From Branchiostoma floridae (lineage: Eukaryota; Chordata; Leptocardii; Amphioxiformes; Branchiostomatidae), in the NCBI RefSeq assembly GCF_000003815.2, contig NC_049981.1, positions 26,587,096-26,651,095 on the forward strand: a DNA stretch of 64,000 bases, written 5' to 3'. This document shows, one piece after another, positions 61,597-64,000 of the stretch. How positions within the stretch are numbered: position 1 is the first letter of the stretch; each line of letters starts with the position of its first letter. A model generated the notes under the pieces. It made no database searches. It was not told the DNA's origin and saw only the letters and a program-made list of their open reading frames with translations. A program made the translations under genes and the position numbers.

Positions 61597-63505
61597 CTTG
61601 GTGCAACTGTCCTTGGTGCTGAATGAGAGCTACACCACCCTTACTGTCCTTAGAGCTGAATGACATCTACACCGCCCTTACTGTCCTTGCTGCTGAATTA
61701 TAGGTAAACCACCCTTACTGTCCTTGGTGCTGAATGACAGCTACACCACCCTTACTTTCCTTGGTGCTGAATGACAGCTACACCACCCTTACTGTCCTTG
61801 GTGCAGAATGATAGCTACACCACCCTTACTGTCCTTGGTGCTGAATGACAGCTACACCACCCTTACTGTCCTTGGTGCTGAATGACAACTACACCACCCT
61901 TACTGACCTTGGTGCTGAATGACAGCTACACCACCCTTACTGTAGATGGTACTGAATGACAGCTACACCACCCTTACTGTCCTTGGTGCTGAATGACAGC
62001 TACACCGCCCTTACTGTCCTTGGTGCTGAATGACAGCTACACCACCCTTACTGTCATTGGTGCTGAATGACAGCTACACCACCCTTACTGTCCTTGGTGC
62101 TGAATGACAGCTACACCGCCCTTAGTGTCCTTGGTGCTGAATGACAGCTACACCACCCTTACTGTCCTTGGTGCAGAATGACAGCTACACCACCCTTACT
62201 GTCATTGGTGCTGAATGACAGCTACACCACCCTTACTGTCCTTGGTGCTGAATGACAGCTACACCACCCTTACTGTCCTTGGTGCTGAATGACAGCTACA
62301 CCACCCTTACTGTCCTTGGTGCTGAATGGAGCTACACCACCCTTACTGTCCTTGGTGCTGAATGACAGCTACACCGCCCTTACTGTCCTTGGTACTGAAT
62401 GACAGCTACACCACCCTTACTGTCCTTGGTGCTGAATGACAGCCACACCATCCTTACTGTCCTTGGTGCTGAATGACAGCTACACAGCCCTTACTGTCCA
62501 TGGTGCTGAATGACAGCTACACCCCCTTGCTGTCCTTGGTGCTGAATGGAGCTACACCACCCTTACTGTCCTTGGTGCTGAATGACAGCTACACCCTCTT
62601 ACTGTCCTTGGTACTGAATGACATCTACACCCCTTTACTGTCCTTGAAGCTGAATGACATCTACACCCCCTTACTGTCCTTGGTGCTGAATGACAGCTAC
62701 ACCACCCTTACTGTCCTTGAAGCTGAATGACAGCTACACTCCCTTACTGTCCTTGGTGCTGAATGACATCTACACCCCCTTACTGTCCTTGGTGCTGAAT
62801 GACAGCTACACCACCCTTACTGTCCTTGAAGCTGAATGACAGCTACACCGCCCTTACTATCTTTGGTGCTGAATGACAGCTACACCACCCTTACTGTCCT
62901 TGGTGCTGAATGACAACTACACCACCCTTACTGTCCTTGGTGCTGAATGACAGCTACACCACCCTTACTGTCCTTGGTGCTGAATGACATCTACACCCCC
63001 TTACTGTCATTGGTGCTGAATGAGAACTACACCACCCTTACTGTTCTTGGTGCAGAATGAAAGCTACCCCCCCCTTACTGTCCTTGGTGCTGAATGACAG
63101 CTACACCACCCTTACTGTCCTTTGGTGCTGAAAGACAGCTACACCACCCCTTACTGTCCTTGGTGCTGAATGACAGCTACACCCACCCTTACTGTCCTTG
63201 GTGCTGAATGACAGGTACACCACCCTTACTGTCCTTGGTGATGATTGCCATCCACACCGCCTTTACTGTCCACGATGTTGAATGACAGCTACACCGCCCT
63301 TACTGTCCTTGGTGCTGAATGACAGCTACACCACCCTTACTGTCCTTGGTGCTGAATGACAGCTACACCACCCTTACTGTCCTTGGTGCTGAATGACAGC
63401 TACACTGCCCTTACTGTCCTTGGTGCTGAATGACAGCTACACCACCCTTACTGTCCTTGGTGCTGAATGACAGCTACACTGCCCTTACTTTCCTTGGTAC
63501 TGAAA
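61597..63505 (+). repeat. 37-bp minisatellite, about 50 copies
   Basis: Unit TTGGTGCTGAATGACAGCTA then CACCACCCTTACTGTCC. Variants include CACCGCCC, TTGAAGCTG, GACATC and single-base gains (63115-63190) or losses. In about 62473-62730 most units have lost one C and are 36 bp long, which keeps one frame open for 85 codons with a 12-residue repeat (LVLNDSYTPLLS). The 37-bp unit shifts frame at every copy, so the array as a whole is not coding. Confidence 0.96.
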
Positions 63506-64000
63506 GTCTGAATTTTGGTAGTAGACAGTTCTGTGTAGCATTGTGCGTCGTACAGATTAATGGAATATCCCGACTCAATACTGTGACCCTGTGGCCCACG
63601 GATGACGTCATTTCCCACTAACGGTCGGCCATTATGAGTTTGAACGGCGAGGAGAAGATTTGAAAATATGGCAAACAAAACCAGCGCACTAACTTTTCTC
63701 TCCTTTCTCACCTGAGCTTTACCTCTTGGTTCAAAATGGGCACACTATTTCACTCATCACTTCACGAGATGTCGTGCGATGACTGTCAATTGGCCAGTAA
63801 ATCAAACTTCTAGTCCCTCATCTCTCACAGTAGATAAACTAGTCTTATTAAGTAGATACTATAGGCACGATAGATATGATGGGTACGAAATTACGGGTTC
63901 TGTACTGCGTGAGAAAACGGCCACACATTCAAGAATTCCACGGTAATTTTAAGAGATACGTATAGACCATTGAAACACCGGGTGCCCCAATTGAATTTGG
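63506..64000. other. Non-coding right edge
   Basis: A few short open frames; no recognised feature. Confidence 0.4.

Overview
The window is a gene-poor, intron- and repeat-rich stretch of animal nuclear DNA. Split coding exons with GT..AG borders, tRNA-derived SINE-like copies, many short inverted-repeat transposons, satellites and microsatellites all point to a eukaryote. An invertebrate chordate such as amphioxus (Branchiostoma) fits best, from a vertebrate-type sialyltransferase gene set among small TTAA- and TA-flanked elements. This assignment is an inference; no marker gene settles it.

Only one complete protein gene could be assembled with confidence. It is a plus-strand Golgi sialyltransferase of the ST3Gal-I/II type, with six coding exons at 49525-50079, 51936-52104, 52633-52783, 53593-53701, 54219-54331 and 55868-56192. 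The exon phases fit together and give 473 residues: a short basic cytoplasmic tail, one membrane anchor, an unusually long stem, then motifs L, S, III and VS. Its motif L has Cys where most relatives have Asn. At the left edge a minus-strand proline-rich exon (324-416) belongs to a second gene that continues out of the window. A TATA/CCAAT promoter with a short first exon is proposed near 31.73-31.94 kb.

Layout: 0-0.83 kb, partial gene exon and the 3' end of a non-LTR retrotransposon; 2.5-3.8 kb, a dispersed repeat, a possible decayed C-terminal exon with paired CRE sites, and a 660-bp TTAA-flanked element; 3.98-5.58 kb, a 194-bp satellite; 5.6-31 kb, mostly non-coding with SINE-like fragments, a second TTAA element (11.83-12.36 kb), a 31-bp perfect palindrome, a TA-flanked fold-back MITE (22.9 kb) and CA/GT microsatellites; 31.7 kb, candidate promoter; 37.5-40.5 kb, an unexplained block dense in broken open frames; 43.3 kb, a decayed GIY-YIG/Penelope-like coding remnant; 48.3-48.9 kb, a 100-N gap between two identical 244-bp flanks; 49.4-57.4 kb, the sialyltransferase gene; 58.4 and 60.6 kb, two SINE-like copies; 61.6-63.5 kb, about 50 copies of a 37-bp minisatellite.

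No operon, CRISPR array, rRNA or intact tRNA was seen. The strongest unexplained signals are the two TTAA elements that each carry a short open frame, the CRE-bearing satellite, and the 37.5-40.5 kb block.
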